A DNA stretch of 64,000 nt from Blautia sp. (GTDB lineage: Bacteria > Bacillota > Clostridia > Lachnospirales > Lachnospiraceae): the NCBI GenBank assembly GCA_021772055.1, contig JAETNR010000014.1:18357-82356 (forward strand). Reading direction: 5' to 3'. The position numbers and the translations under genes were made by a program. Every line of letters begins with the position of its first letter. Position 1 is the stretch's first letter. The notes below the pieces were generated by a model. That model saw only the letters and a list, made by a program, of their open reading frames with translations, searched no databases and was not told the origin of the DNA. Below, piece after piece: positions 52,488-61,728 of the stretch.

Positions 52488-53507
52488 TTAGTATCCTAAG
52501 TATTCATCCAGACGAGTAAAGTAATCCTGATATTTTTCATATTTCTTACTCTTCAGTTCGTCTGTTCTGCTCTTGAATGCATCAATATCCAGTCCGTCTT
52601 CTGCAGTGATAATGGTCATTCCGTTATCCATACATGTCTGACGGTATTCTTCCTGGTTATCCTTCTGTGTATTGTAGGACCAGTCTGCCATTGCCTTCTG
52701 TGCATCTTTCAGTACCTGCTGGTCTTCCTCTGAAAGGCTTTCCCAAAGACTGTTGCTTACAATACCAACAGAGGAATCATAAATGTGGTTTGTTTCCATA
52801 ACGTATTTCTGGCAATCCCAAAGCTGATAGGAAACCAGTGTGGAATATGGATTCTCCTGACCTTCTACAGTACCTGTGGAAAGAGCGGTTGGTGTTTCTG
52901 TCCAGTCGATGGGCACCGGAGTTCCTCCAAGGCCTTCTACTGCCAACGTATAAACATCATTGGTAATGGAACGGATCTTATGTCCTGCCAGGTCATCCGG
53001 TGTTTTTACCTCGAAGTTGCAGGTAAGCTGACGTGCCTCATAGGAAGCAGAGGTTCCAAAGCAGGTCAGACCGCTTGCAGCCTGGAAGTTTTCCAGGATT
53101 TCGCTGAGTACGGGGTTATTTTCCATATCCATCAGTTTCTTGTTGTCCTCGCCGTTCTTTACCAGATAAGGAATAGAAAAGATCTCCATATCCTGATACA
53201 GGCTGGAAAGCTGTGCGAAGCTGGAATGGGTAATGTCAATGGTTCCCATAACAACACCTTCTACTGCCTCCTGGATACCGCCAAGCTCGCCATTGTAATA
53301 CGGCTCGATCTGGATCGTATCGCTGTGATCGTTTACATAGTCTACAAATATCTGTGTTGCCTGTCCGTTTGTGGACTCCTTGCTGTTGTGCTGTGCCAGT
53401 GTCAGTACTCTGGCTTCCTCTGCCATCACCGTTACTGCAGATCCTCCTAACATGGATGCCGCCATTGCTGCTGCAAGGCACATTGCTGCTGCTTTCTTCA
53501 TTTTCAT
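52488..53507 (-). CDS. TRAP transporter binding protein (DctP)
   Basis: 339 residues. Signal peptide ending VTVMA-EEA (type I site). DctP features: GTIDITHSSFAQLSSLY, then AGHKIRS with the carboxylate-binding Arg and EGQENPYST. The ligand should be a small carboxylate; the neighbouring acid-sugar kinase suggests an aldonate or uronate. Its start has GGAGAAAAACG before it. Confidence 0.92.
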   Translation of the reverse strand: MKMKKAAAMCLAAAMAASMLGGSAVTVMAEEARVLTLAQHNSKESTNGQATQIFVDYVNDHSDTIQIEPYYNGELGGIQEAVEGVVMGTIDITHSSFAQLSSLYQDMEIFSIPYLVKNGEDNKKLMDMENNPVLSEILENFQAASGLTCFGTSASYEARQLTCNFEVKTPDDLAGHKIRSITNDVYTLAVEGLGGTPVPIDWTETPTALSTGTVEGQENPYSTLVSYQLWDCQKYVMETNHIYDSSVGIVSNSLWESLSEEDQQVLKDAQKAMADWSYNTQKDNQEEYRQTCMDNGMTIITAEDGLDIDAFKSRTDELKSKKYEKYQDYFTRLDEYLGY

Positions 53508-53591
53508 CTCGTTTTTCTCCTTTGTTTTATTTTAAACATTTTATGTTTCATTGTAATAGGATAGTCCCTGCCATCCCTCCGGCCGTGTTCC

Positions 53592-55583
53592 CTACTCCCG
53601 GCAGTTTCCCCAATAAAGAGGCATCCAGACCATCATTTCCCCGTTTCCGCGGTTATCCCATGCAAAATACGGGATCATGCGGATGGGCACTGTATGTACT
53701 CCTTTACATTCCAGAGTTCTGTATAAAGGATTCTCTCCTGGTTTCTTTTCTGTTTCCAGAACACAGGCTTCTGTTTCCAATGCCACCATTTTTTTGCCGT
53801 CAATGGCAAAGGAGGTTTCCTTAAACTCCGCATGATAGGGAAGAAGCAGATCTCCCAGTTCCTCCACCTGCGCATCCGGTGTTTCCAGGCAGTATACAAG
53901 AGGACCTCTCTCCACTGCCACCTGATTAATGTTTTCCTCCAGATAAGTATGAGCTGCCGTGTACCGTACCGGCATGTCCAGCTTCAGCTCTACAGTATCT
54001 GATTCCGGATGGTCAATGGCAACTTCGTAATAAGTACCTGCCTGCTCTTTTCCAAGCTTCTTAATCTCCCGGTCGTTTTTCCTGACAGATCCGCTGGCTG
54101 TCCACTGAGGAATGCGAAGCTTCAGGGTAAAGGGGGTATTATTTTTCACATTGGAGATTTCGAACCGGATCAGTCCGTCCCATGGATAATCCGTCTTCTG
54201 CGTCAGATCAAACTCAGCACCGTTTTCCAGGGAAATATGGGCGGCATTGGCGCCGTACATTCCCGTATAAACGCTGTCTTTATCTTTCATATAAATATAC
54301 TCACTGGACTCTGCAATAAATCTTGCCATATTGGGAGGACAGCAGAAGCAGGTCAGGCTCTCCTGGCGCTCCAGCGGCCACATTAGCTTATAATCAAGCT
54401 TCTTCACACGGCGAAGGGCATTCTGATAAAAATACTTGTTCCCGGAAAGGCTTACCGATGCAATGGTAAGGTTCAGCATGGAACGTTCAATAATATCAAA
54501 ATATTTTACCTGAGGATCCACCGCAAACATCCGGTAATTCCACATAATATTTCCCAGGGTGGCACAGGTCTCATTGTATGCAGTAATGTTGGGAAGCTGA
54601 TATTCATAGCCAAATGCCTGATGTACATAATGAACCTTCACTCCGTTCACGCCGTCCAGGGGACCGTAGGGGGAGGTTCCCGTGTATAAGGCTCCGCAGC
54701 CTCCGTTAATATAAAGCTTCTTCTCTACGCAGTTTTCCCAGACTGCATCCAGCATGATCTTCAGTTCCTCGTCGCCGTTTTCTGCATACACATCCGCTGC
54801 TCCGGCGTACAGGTAAGTGGATCGCACTCCATGACCTGCGATTTTCCGGTGTTTTTTCAGAGGGATACTGTCCTGGTTGTCATCGGTGCCGTTGGGAACC
54901 AGGTCTCTCACTGCAAGCGCCATCTCAGCCAGTCTCAGGTACTTCTCCTCACCTGTAATTCTATAGAGCTCCACAATTCCCATATAATGGGAGGGACAAA
55001 CCTCTGTCTGGGCCACGCCTTCCTTAATATACTTCTGATAAAGCCCTTCCAGATATCCGGCTGCTTTTTTTGCAATATTCAGGAAATTATCTTTTCCGGT
55101 AATGCGTTTATAAGCACAGGCAGCGGTAAAAAGATGTCCGAAATTATATACCTCAAAGTCATTGATATCTCCAAGCCTGGAGTTTCCGCCCTTCTTATCC
55201 GCAATGATCTGCTTTGTGGAAATATAACCGTCCTCCTGCTGTACACTGGAGATCAGATCGATATAAGCATCCAGATCCTCCTCCAGTTTCTCATCTTTCC
55301 GCTTCGCCATCACATACATGGCAGCTTCCATCCATTTATAAAAGTCTCCGTCCCCGAAAGGTGTTCCCTCATGAGTACCCTCGTGGAGCCCCGCAGCTAC
55401 CCGGAAATTTTCCACTACATGAAAGATGGGCGAATCGTCCTCAAACATCCCCCGGATATGAGGCACGGTCACATCTGCGCAGGTGTCAAACCGCTCCTTC
55501 CAGAAGCCTTCCGTCCAGTCAATATCCTGTACAGGAATGGGGGAAACCTTTGCATAACTGCTTTTTCCGGTGTCGATCAGCAT
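53592..55583 (-). CDS. GH127 beta-L-arabinofuranosidase (DUF1680)
   Basis: 663 residues without signal peptide. The GH127 zinc/nucleophile site is visible: Glu and Cys in AYNETCATLGNIMWNYRM and the Cys cluster CFCCPPN. (alpha/alpha)6 barrel in the N-terminal ~420 residues, beta-sandwich behind. GH127 enzymes remove beta-L-arabinofuranose with a Cys nucleophile. Being cytoplasmic and linked to a TRAP importer, it probably cleaves an imported acidic arabinoside (inference). It overlaps the racemase-like gene by 7 bases. Confidence 0.93.
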   Translation of the reverse strand: MLIDTGKSSYAKVSPIPVQDIDWTEGFWKERFDTCADVTVPHIRGMFEDDSPIFHVVENFRVAAGLHEGTHEGTPFGDGDFYKWMEAAMYVMAKRKDEKLEEDLDAYIDLISSVQQEDGYISTKQIIADKKGGNSRLGDINDFEVYNFGHLFTAACAYKRITGKDNFLNIAKKAAGYLEGLYQKYIKEGVAQTEVCPSHYMGIVELYRITGEEKYLRLAEMALAVRDLVPNGTDDNQDSIPLKKHRKIAGHGVRSTYLYAGAADVYAENGDEELKIMLDAVWENCVEKKLYINGGCGALYTGTSPYGPLDGVNGVKVHYVHQAFGYEYQLPNITAYNETCATLGNIMWNYRMFAVDPQVKYFDIIERSMLNLTIASVSLSGNKYFYQNALRRVKKLDYKLMWPLERQESLTCFCCPPNMARFIAESSEYIYMKDKDSVYTGMYGANAAHISLENGAEFDLTQKTDYPWDGLIRFEISNVKNNTPFTLKLRIPQWTASGSVRKNDREIKKLGKEQAGTYYEVAIDHPESDTVELKLDMPVRYTAAHTYLEENINQVAVERGPLVYCLETPDAQVEELGDLLLPYHAEFKETSFAIDGKKMVALETEACVLETEKKPGENPLYRTLECKGVHTVPIRMIPYFAWDNRGNGEMMVWMPLYWGNCRE

Positions 55584-56254
55584 TTGATTGCTCCTTTCTC
55601 AACCAGAGCTTTTTTCAATGCCGCTGCCCCAAACCTCGGACTGGAAAGCACGGTCTTGTGATAAAGCTCTGCAATATATTCTTCACAGTATGCCATGGAG
55701 CCCTGGGCAAACAGGATCACATCCACCTGGTCTGCTGCTTTTTCTGCATATTCCGCCATTAATCTTTTGAAATTCTCCTGGTCAAGACCAAATGCACCGT
55801 CTACCAGAATATCTACGGTCTCCACCTTTTTTCCCATTTCCCTGGCAACTCTGTGGATGGTGTTAGTTGTGGGAATCAGTGTTGAGGGCAATGTTGCCAT
55901 AACGCCGATCCTGCTTCCAAGCCTTACGGCTTCCCGGCACATCTCTTCATCGATTCTTACAATGGGCACCCCAAGATAACGGGCAAGATCCTGTACTGCG
56001 TCAGCTACCTCACCTACGGAAGAACAGATATTCAAAATAGCGTCTGCCCCCTCTGACACCTGTTTCATATACATTTCCACCAGTCTTGCTGCCGGACTGG
56101 CAAAAACATAGCCGGCATCCCTTACCTCTGCAAGAATGCTGGGATCCTGACTGCTTAAAAGCTCCACATCCTCTCCCAGCTGTTTCTTCACTTCTCTTTC
56201 CACCAGCTCGATCAATTCCGGTGTTGTGCTGGTATACGCAAGCCCTACCTTCAT
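55577..56254 (-). CDS. Asp/Glu/hydantoin racemase-superfamily protein with one active-site Cys
   Basis: 225 residues. VGLAYTSTTPEL, ILNICSSVGEVADAV (first Cys loop) and DVILFAQGSMAYCEEY, where the second loop carries Gly-Ser instead of the second catalytic Cys of two-base racemases. That resembles arylmalonate-decarboxylase-like or isomerase members of the superfamily. Its partners (acid-sugar kinase, TRAP, GH127) suggest an isomerase or decarboxylase step on a sugar acid. Coupled to GH127 by overlap. Confidence 0.78.
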   Translation of the reverse strand: MKVGLAYTSTTPELIELVEREVKKQLGEDVELLSSQDPSILAEVRDAGYVFASPAARLVEMYMKQVSEGADAILNICSSVGEVADAVQDLARYLGVPIVRIDEEMCREAVRLGSRIGVMATLPSTLIPTTNTIHRVAREMGKKVETVDILVDGAFGLDQENFKRLMAEYAEKAADQVDVILFAQGSMAYCEEYIAELYHKTVLSSPRFGAAALKKALVEKGAIKC

Positions 56255-56283
56255 TTTCCGATCACTCCTTTTCTGATATCCTT

Positions 56284-57708
56284 CTATTTTTCTCTTCTAC
56301 CTGATAATATCTTTGCAACCTTATATAAACTTTCATCATCTCCCACATTCCCGGGGAAGATTATATAGGGAATGTCCGGGAACTTACTTTCCGGGTCCGT
56401 TCTCCATACAGGGATTCCCGGCTGAATCTGCCCTAAAACCTTAGCCCGTTTTACCCCCAGAGCCTTCACACCAATGTCGCTGGAGGTAATTCCTCCTTTG
56501 GCAACCACAAAAGCAGGCTTCACTTTTAAATTCTTTACCAGAGATAAAACCGCCTCCGATATTCTCACGGAGCGTAGAAGTGCCGCTTCTTTTGTATCAT
56601 TCTCCAAAGAGAGAAGCTTTCGTCTCGTATAAACCGCTGTGGTAATTCCGCAGGAAATGTTCTTTTCTATTTCCGCTGTCACCTTTTTTGCCTCGTCAAA
56701 AAGCCGCTCGCCCTCTAATACCAGATCAGAGTTAAATTCTATAAAACTAATATCCGAAATCCGCTTTAGAGTCTCAAGCTGTCTTGTGGTTTTCTCTGTG
56801 TGGGATCCTGCTACGATCAGGCCTCCATGGGAGCTTTCCTCTGTCATCATTTCTTCTCTGGAAAGAAGGGTTCTGTCGCTGATGCATCCCATTGCCTTTA
56901 CAAAAGCCGCTGCTGTCCGGAAAAGAAAATGTCTGCCCTTCTTCATTGCACGGTAAAGTGCGATTGCAAAAATCTCAACATCACTGTTATCAATGGCATT
57001 TACCACAATTTTACGGAAATTCTCCGCTTCCATCAGTTGTTGTTCGATTTTATCAAAATTCAAAGAGCGCAGATCCTCCAGGGAAATACAGATCACCTCT
57101 TGGGCAGGATAGCGTCCCCGGCTTTTTTCTTCCACGTATTCCGGAAGGCTTTTGGCGCTGTAGCCAAAGGTCTTATCCTTTGCAAACTCTGTCTCTGCTG
57201 ACGGAATGAGTTCATTCCCGTATTTCACATAGTGAACGTTTCCATAAGTATATCGTCCTCCTTCTGAAAAGAACGGGCAAAGAATTTCTCCGTCAAATTT
57301 CCATGTCTGTGTTTTTTCTATTTCGGTTCTCAGAACTTCTGTTTCCAGGGGATAATGACCTCGAAGTGTGGAATCGCCTCTGCTGATTACCAGATAAGGC
57401 TGACCGCCGCTGGCTTTCTCCAGGTTCTCCGCGATTTCCCGATGAACCATGCGTGTTCTCTCCTCTGTAAAGCTTCTGGAGTTTGTCAAAATAAAGAATA
57501 ACTTCTGCTCCTCCTGAAACCCTCTGCGGATATTTTCCACTGACCAGTCTGTATAAACGGAAATGTCATGTACCGTCTGCACCCCTGTGGGATCATCATC
57601 CAGTACAACGATCTTATCCGGATTCTCCTTTACTTCCTTCTCCAGAAGACCGCGTACAAGTTGTTTCTCTACTTTTGGATACTGCTCTAAGACTTCTGCC
57701 TTTGGCAT
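56284..57708 (-). CDS. Four-carbon acid-sugar kinase family protein (DUF1537, OtnK/DtnK type)
   Basis: 474 residues. N-terminal domain with LDDDPTGVQTVHDISVYTDW, FFILTNSRSFTEER, VISRGDSTLRGHYPLE; C-terminal nucleotide-binding part with FVVAKGGITSSDIGVKALGVKRA and FPGNVGDD. Characterised members phosphorylate D-threonate, D-erythronate or 3-oxo-tetronates. It is first in the operon, with a promoter at 57768 and a candidate operator at 57739. Confidence 0.92.
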   Translation of the reverse strand: MPKAEVLEQYPKVEKQLVRGLLEKEVKENPDKIVVLDDDPTGVQTVHDISVYTDWSVENIRRGFQEEQKLFFILTNSRSFTEERTRMVHREIAENLEKASGGQPYLVISRGDSTLRGHYPLETEVLRTEIEKTQTWKFDGEILCPFFSEGGRYTYGNVHYVKYGNELIPSAETEFAKDKTFGYSAKSLPEYVEEKSRGRYPAQEVICISLEDLRSLNFDKIEQQLMEAENFRKIVVNAIDNSDVEIFAIALYRAMKKGRHFLFRTAAAFVKAMGCISDRTLLSREEMMTEESSHGGLIVAGSHTEKTTRQLETLKRISDISFIEFNSDLVLEGERLFDEAKKVTAEIEKNISCGITTAVYTRRKLLSLENDTKEAALLRSVRISEAVLSLVKNLKVKPAFVVAKGGITSSDIGVKALGVKRAKVLGQIQPGIPVWRTDPESKFPDIPYIIFPGNVGDDESLYKVAKILSGRREK

Positions 57709-57738
57709 TTTTTGTTTCCTTTCTGTTTCTCATTCTAC

Positions 57739-57759
57739 ATCCAACATCCTACGTTGGAT
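57739..57759. promoter_or_regulatory. Candidate FadR-type operator of the acid-sugar operon
   Basis: ATCCAAC (57739-57745) and GTTGGAT (57753-57759) form an inverted repeat with a 7-base centre just downstream of the start point of the 57768 promoter, where a bound repressor would block transcription. The FadR-type protein of the operon is the likeliest ligand. Confidence 0.6.
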
Positions 57760-57767
57760 TTATCGTA

Positions 57768-57796
57768 ATAATACAATATATTTTACTATTATGCAA
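57768..57796 (-). promoter_or_regulatory. Promoter of the acid-sugar operon
   Basis: Minus strand: TTGCAT (57796-57791), 17 bp spacer, TATTAT (57773-57768), about 60 bases before the kinase start. Confidence 0.75.
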
Positions 57797-57867
57797 TATT
57801 TTTATGCAAATTAATCACGATTCATTGAAATATACAATTTGTGATATGCGATTTTATGAAAATTGAC

Positions 57868-57897
57868 AAAAAAAAGGTACCGCACATTGGCGGTACC
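57868..57897 (-). terminator. Terminator of the third CUT2 operon
   Basis: Stem GGTACCGC / GCGGTACC with 6-base loop, then TTTTTTTT on the minus strand, 38 bases after the binding-protein stop. Confidence 0.92.
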
Positions 57898-57935
57898 CTC
57901 TTTTTACAAACTTAATGATATTACGATCGTTTCAA

Positions 57936-59138
57936 TTAGTCGTAAAGGTTCGGAGCGATTGTCTCGTCATCGATATTTGTTGCATCATACCAGTAACCAT
58001 CTGTAGGAACGTCAGAAACTTCCTGTCCGTTAGCTGCTGCTGTCAGAGCGTAGATTGCATAGTAGCCCATCATCAGAGGAGACTGTGTAACAGCACCAAG
58101 GAATGTGCCATCCTGTACAGCTGCTTTAATGATAGAACCAGCATCAAAACCAACACCGATTACATCGCCTGCTGCTGCATCGGAACCAAGAACGTTCAGG
58201 TTTGCATTTGCTGCAAGTACACCTTCTGCTGCTGTCTGGTTGGATCCGAAGATTGCGATACAGTTTTCTTTGGAAAGAATAGCCTGTGCTTCTGTGGAGC
58301 AAAGCTCTACAGTTGTCTGTGCAGGAACTGCTACCTGGATTACAACATCAGCGTCAGCTTCTGTTGCGTCAGCGGTTGTTGCTGCATTTACATAGAATTC
58401 ATTACCAGTTACTGCTACAGTTTTTCCATCTGCCTGAAGAAGCTCGATCATCTTGTCAATGAAACCGCCGCCACGCTGCTGAATGTTCAGAGCTGTAGCA
58501 TCCTGATTAACTTCACCGATGATAACCTGGCCATCTGCATTTGCAATAACATCTTTAATTGCTGCATACATGTTCTCAGCTGCAACAGAACCAGCCTGTG
58601 CATTGTCTGTACAAACCTCTGCTACTACAGAGCCTTCCGGAGCATCAGCAACACCGGTATCAAAGGTAACTACCGGGATACCTTTGTCTGCACATGTCTG
58701 AAGAGCTTCCAGTACGGAAGAGGTATCACATGCTGCAAGTCCAAGACCTGCCGGGTTTGTTCCGATTGCTGTATTAATCATGTTTACCTGGTCAGCGATA
58801 TCAGACTCACTGTTCGGTCCCTGTGCTTTATAATCAACACCAAGTTCCTCTTTAGCCATATCCATACCTTTCATGGCTGCTTCCCAGTATGTAGACTGGA
58901 AGGATTTTACCATCATCGGGAATACATAAGCTTCATTAGCTGTCAGTCCCTCAAACTGTGCTGTCGGATCTGCTGCATCTGTTTCTGCTGCGCCAGCTTC
59001 TGCTTCTTCGGTTTCTGCCTCTTCAGTTTCTGCTTCTGCTTCTTCTGCAACGGCTTCTTCTGCAAATGCCGGAGTAACGGTCATCCCCATTACCATTGCT
59101 GTGCTGATTCCCAGAGCGATCACTTTCTTGAATGTCAT
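57936..59138 (-). CDS. CUT2 sugar-binding protein with acidic linker (third transporter)
   Basis: 400 residues. Signal peptide ends TPAFA-EEA (type I site, no lipobox). It is followed by about 30 residues of Glu/Ala-rich low complexity, then an RbsB/xylose-type binding fold (AYVFPMMVKSFQSTYWEAAMKG, GIPVVTFDTGVADA, CIAIFGSNQTAAEGVLAA). Sugar unknown. Last gene of the operon. Confidence 0.85.
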   Translation of the reverse strand: MTFKKVIALGISTAMVMGMTVTPAFAEEAVAEEAEAETEEAETEEAEAGAAETDAADPTAQFEGLTANEAYVFPMMVKSFQSTYWEAAMKGMDMAKEELGVDYKAQGPNSESDIADQVNMINTAIGTNPAGLGLAACDTSSVLEALQTCADKGIPVVTFDTGVADAPEGSVVAEVCTDNAQAGSVAAENMYAAIKDVIANADGQVIIGEVNQDATALNIQQRGGGFIDKMIELLQADGKTVAVTGNEFYVNAATTADATEADADVVIQVAVPAQTTVELCSTEAQAILSKENCIAIFGSNQTAAEGVLAANANLNVLGSDAAAGDVIGVGFDAGSIIKAAVQDGTFLGAVTQSPLMMGYYAIYALTAAANGQEVSDVPTDGYWYDATNIDDETIAPNLYD

Positions 59139-59207
59139 TTTTTTGTCCTCCTTTTAAATTATACACCTTATTTTATGTAAAAACGTCACCGTTTCACATA
59201 CCTGCTA

Positions 59208-60185
59208 TTATTTTGCTACTTTCTTCTCTTTCAGAATATCGATCAATACCGCAACGATCAGTACAATACCTGTGATAATCTGCTGCCAGTTTGCCTGAAG
59301 TCCGATATAAGGAAGACCAGTCTTCAAAAGCATAATGACATAAATACCTACAAATGTTCCGAGAATGGAACCATATCCGCCTGTTGCTGCAACACCGCCT
59401 ACAAATGCACCGCCGATGGCATCCATCTCAAGGCCTGCGCCGGTACCCGGCTGTACAGTAGGAGTAACCGCTGCATAGGCTGTTGCTGCAAGACCTACGA
59501 ACAGACCGCAGACAACATATACCATAACATGGTAAAACTTTACATTGATTCCGGAAAGGGCTGCCGCTTCTTTGTTGGAACCGATGGCGATGGTGTAACG
59601 TCCGAACTTTGTATGGTTCAGAACAAACTCCATCAAAAGAACCAGAAGGATCATCCAAAGGAAACCAATGGGATAACGGTCTGCGCTTCTTCCTGTACCG
59701 ATGGTCAGCTTATAGATGGAATGGAACCATCCGCCTTCCTGGTTAAGGCCGGGCCATGGAGTCGCGCTGCAAAGAGAACCGATTCCACGGGTAATCATAC
59801 AGGTACAAAGGGTAGCCAGGAATGGCGGAAGATTCATCACGCCGATCAAAGTACCGTTCACTGCACCAAATACAACACCCAGAAGCACGCATACCAGCAT
59901 AGCAACGATCACAGGACAGCCGTGGCTTCTGACCAGGGTTCCGCCGATCAAGGCGTAACAAACCATTCCTGTTCCGATTGACAGGTCTACACCGCCTGTA
60001 ATGATCGGGAAGGTAACACCGATTGCCATCAGAAGATCATAGTAGGAAAAATCCAACAGGCTTAGCATCGTATTATACTGCCTGAATTCCTTGCTCATCA
60101 CTGAGAATACTGCTGCTAATGCAATAACAACCAACAAAACAATAAATCTCTGATCACTTAAAATACTTTTTTTCTTCTTAGTCAT
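59208..60185 (-). CDS. CUT2 sugar ABC permease (third transporter, second permease)
   Basis: 325 residues, polytopic; TGGVDLSIGTGMVCYAL and DAIGGAFVGGVAATGGYGSILGTFVG. Follows the ATPase by 11 bases. Confidence 0.9.
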   Translation of the reverse strand: MTKKKKSILSDQRFIVLLVVIALAAVFSVMSKEFRQYNTMLSLLDFSYYDLLMAIGVTFPIITGGVDLSIGTGMVCYALIGGTLVRSHGCPVIVAMLVCVLLGVVFGAVNGTLIGVMNLPPFLATLCTCMITRGIGSLCSATPWPGLNQEGGWFHSIYKLTIGTGRSADRYPIGFLWMILLVLLMEFVLNHTKFGRYTIAIGSNKEAAALSGINVKFYHVMVYVVCGLFVGLAATAYAAVTPTVQPGTGAGLEMDAIGGAFVGGVAATGGYGSILGTFVGIYVIMLLKTGLPYIGLQANWQQIITGIVLIVAVLIDILKEKKVAK

Positions 60186-60196
60186 GACTGTCCTCC

Positions 60197-61708
60197 TTAA
60201 TCGATATTTCGTGTAGCCTTGGTCATAATGTTTTCCTGGGTTGCTTCAGAAATATCAATATTTCCTGTCACTTTTCCCTCGCACATAATGATAATACGGT
60301 CACTCATACGGAGAACTTCTGTCATCTCAGAAGAAATCATGATAATTGATTTGCCCTCAGCTGCCAGTTTGTTCATCAATTTATAAATTTCGTTCTTGGC
60401 ACCAACGTCAATACCTCTGGTAGGCTCATCGAAGATCAGGATATCGCTGTTCCTTGTAAGCCACTTCGCAATAACGATCTTCTGCTGGTTACCACCGGAA
60501 AGGTTTACCACAAGCTGGTCTGCGGAAGGAGTCTTGGTTGCCAGCTCCTTGATATATTTCTCAGTTACCTCTTTTTCCTTGGCTGAGTTGATCAGCAGGC
60601 CGTTGGTATACTGCTCCATGGTTGCCAGAGTGGTATTTTCAATACAGGACTTCTGTACAACGCATCCATATCTTCTTCTGTCCTCTGACAGGTAGCCGAT
60701 GCCGTATTTTACCGCATCCTGTGGGCTGTTGATGGTCACCTCATGAAGCTGGCCGTCTTTGCCCATCACGGAAATCTTTCCGCTCTGCTTCGGATCCGCA
60801 CCGAACAGCGCTCTGGCTGTCTCTGTACGTCCTGCGCCCATCAGTCCGGAAAAGCCAAGGATCTCGCCCTTGCGGAGCTCAAAACTTACATCCTGAACCA
60901 TCTTGCCTGCATTCAGATTCTCTACCTTAAGAACTACAGGAGCATCCTCTGCAACCATACTGTGCTGCTTGGGATCCTCGTAAATAACACGGCCAACCAT
61001 CATGTTGATGATATCTTCCTTGGAACTCTCCGCTGTAACCAGAGTTCCCACATAACCGCCGTCACGCATGACCGTTACACGGTCTGTAATCACCTTGATC
61101 TCATCCATACGATGGGAGATATAAACGATTCCCAAACCTTTTTCCCGAAGGTCACGAATGATCACAAACAAATCCGCGATCTCCTTTTCTGTCAGGGCTG
61201 CAGAAGGCTCATCAAAGATAATTACTTCTGCCTTATGGGAAATCGCTTTTGCGATCTCACACATCTGCTGTTTTCCAACCGTAAGATTATGCATCTTCTC
61301 TTTGGGATCAATTTCAATATTCAGATCCTGGAATAACTTCCTGGAATCCTCGATCATTTTTTTATCATCAATACGGAAGCCTTTCTTCGGCTCACGTCCG
61401 ATAAATATGTTCTGAGCGACTGTAAGGTCCCCCACCATGTTTAATTCCTGATGTACGATTACAACACCTGCATCCTGTGCTTCTCTTGTGTTGTGGAATT
61501 CCACTTCTTTCCCTTTATAGGTAATGGAACCGGAATCCTTCTGGTAAATGCCGGTAAGAACCTTCATCAGCGTGGACTTTCCGGCACCGTTTTCTCCCAT
61601 AAGAGCATGTACTTCACCGCGTTTCACCTCAAAATTAACGTGATCCAAAGCATGAACTCCAGGAAAAGACTTATCAATGCCTTTCATAGTCAGAATAACT
61701 TCACCCAT
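60197..61708 (-). CDS. CUT2 sugar ABC ATPase (third transporter)
   Basis: 503 residues, two nucleotide-binding domains: GENGAGKST and VIIFDEPSAAL; GLMGAGRTE, LSGGNQQKIVIAKW and ILIFDEPTRGIDVG. Confidence 0.92.
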   Translation of the reverse strand: MGEVILTMKGIDKSFPGVHALDHVNFEVKRGEVHALMGENGAGKSTLMKVLTGIYQKDSGSITYKGKEVEFHNTREAQDAGVVIVHQELNMVGDLTVAQNIFIGREPKKGFRIDDKKMIEDSRKLFQDLNIEIDPKEKMHNLTVGKQQMCEIAKAISHKAEVIIFDEPSAALTEKEIADLFVIIRDLREKGLGIVYISHRMDEIKVITDRVTVMRDGGYVGTLVTAESSKEDIINMMVGRVIYEDPKQHSMVAEDAPVVLKVENLNAGKMVQDVSFELRKGEILGFSGLMGAGRTETARALFGADPKQSGKISVMGKDGQLHEVTINSPQDAVKYGIGYLSEDRRRYGCVVQKSCIENTTLATMEQYTNGLLINSAKEKEVTEKYIKELATKTPSADQLVVNLSGGNQQKIVIAKWLTRNSDILIFDEPTRGIDVGAKNEIYKLMNKLAAEGKSIIMISSEMTEVLRMSDRIIIMCEGKVTGNIDISEATQENIMTKATRNID

Positions 61709-61728
61709 TGCTGCATCCTCCCTTCACA

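Noticed and set aside
57915..59180. 421-residue open frame on the plus strand, very rich in Cys
   Set aside because: It is the exact antisense of the binding-protein gene at 57936; its Cys-rich composition mirrors Ala codons of that gene, and it has no ribosome site.
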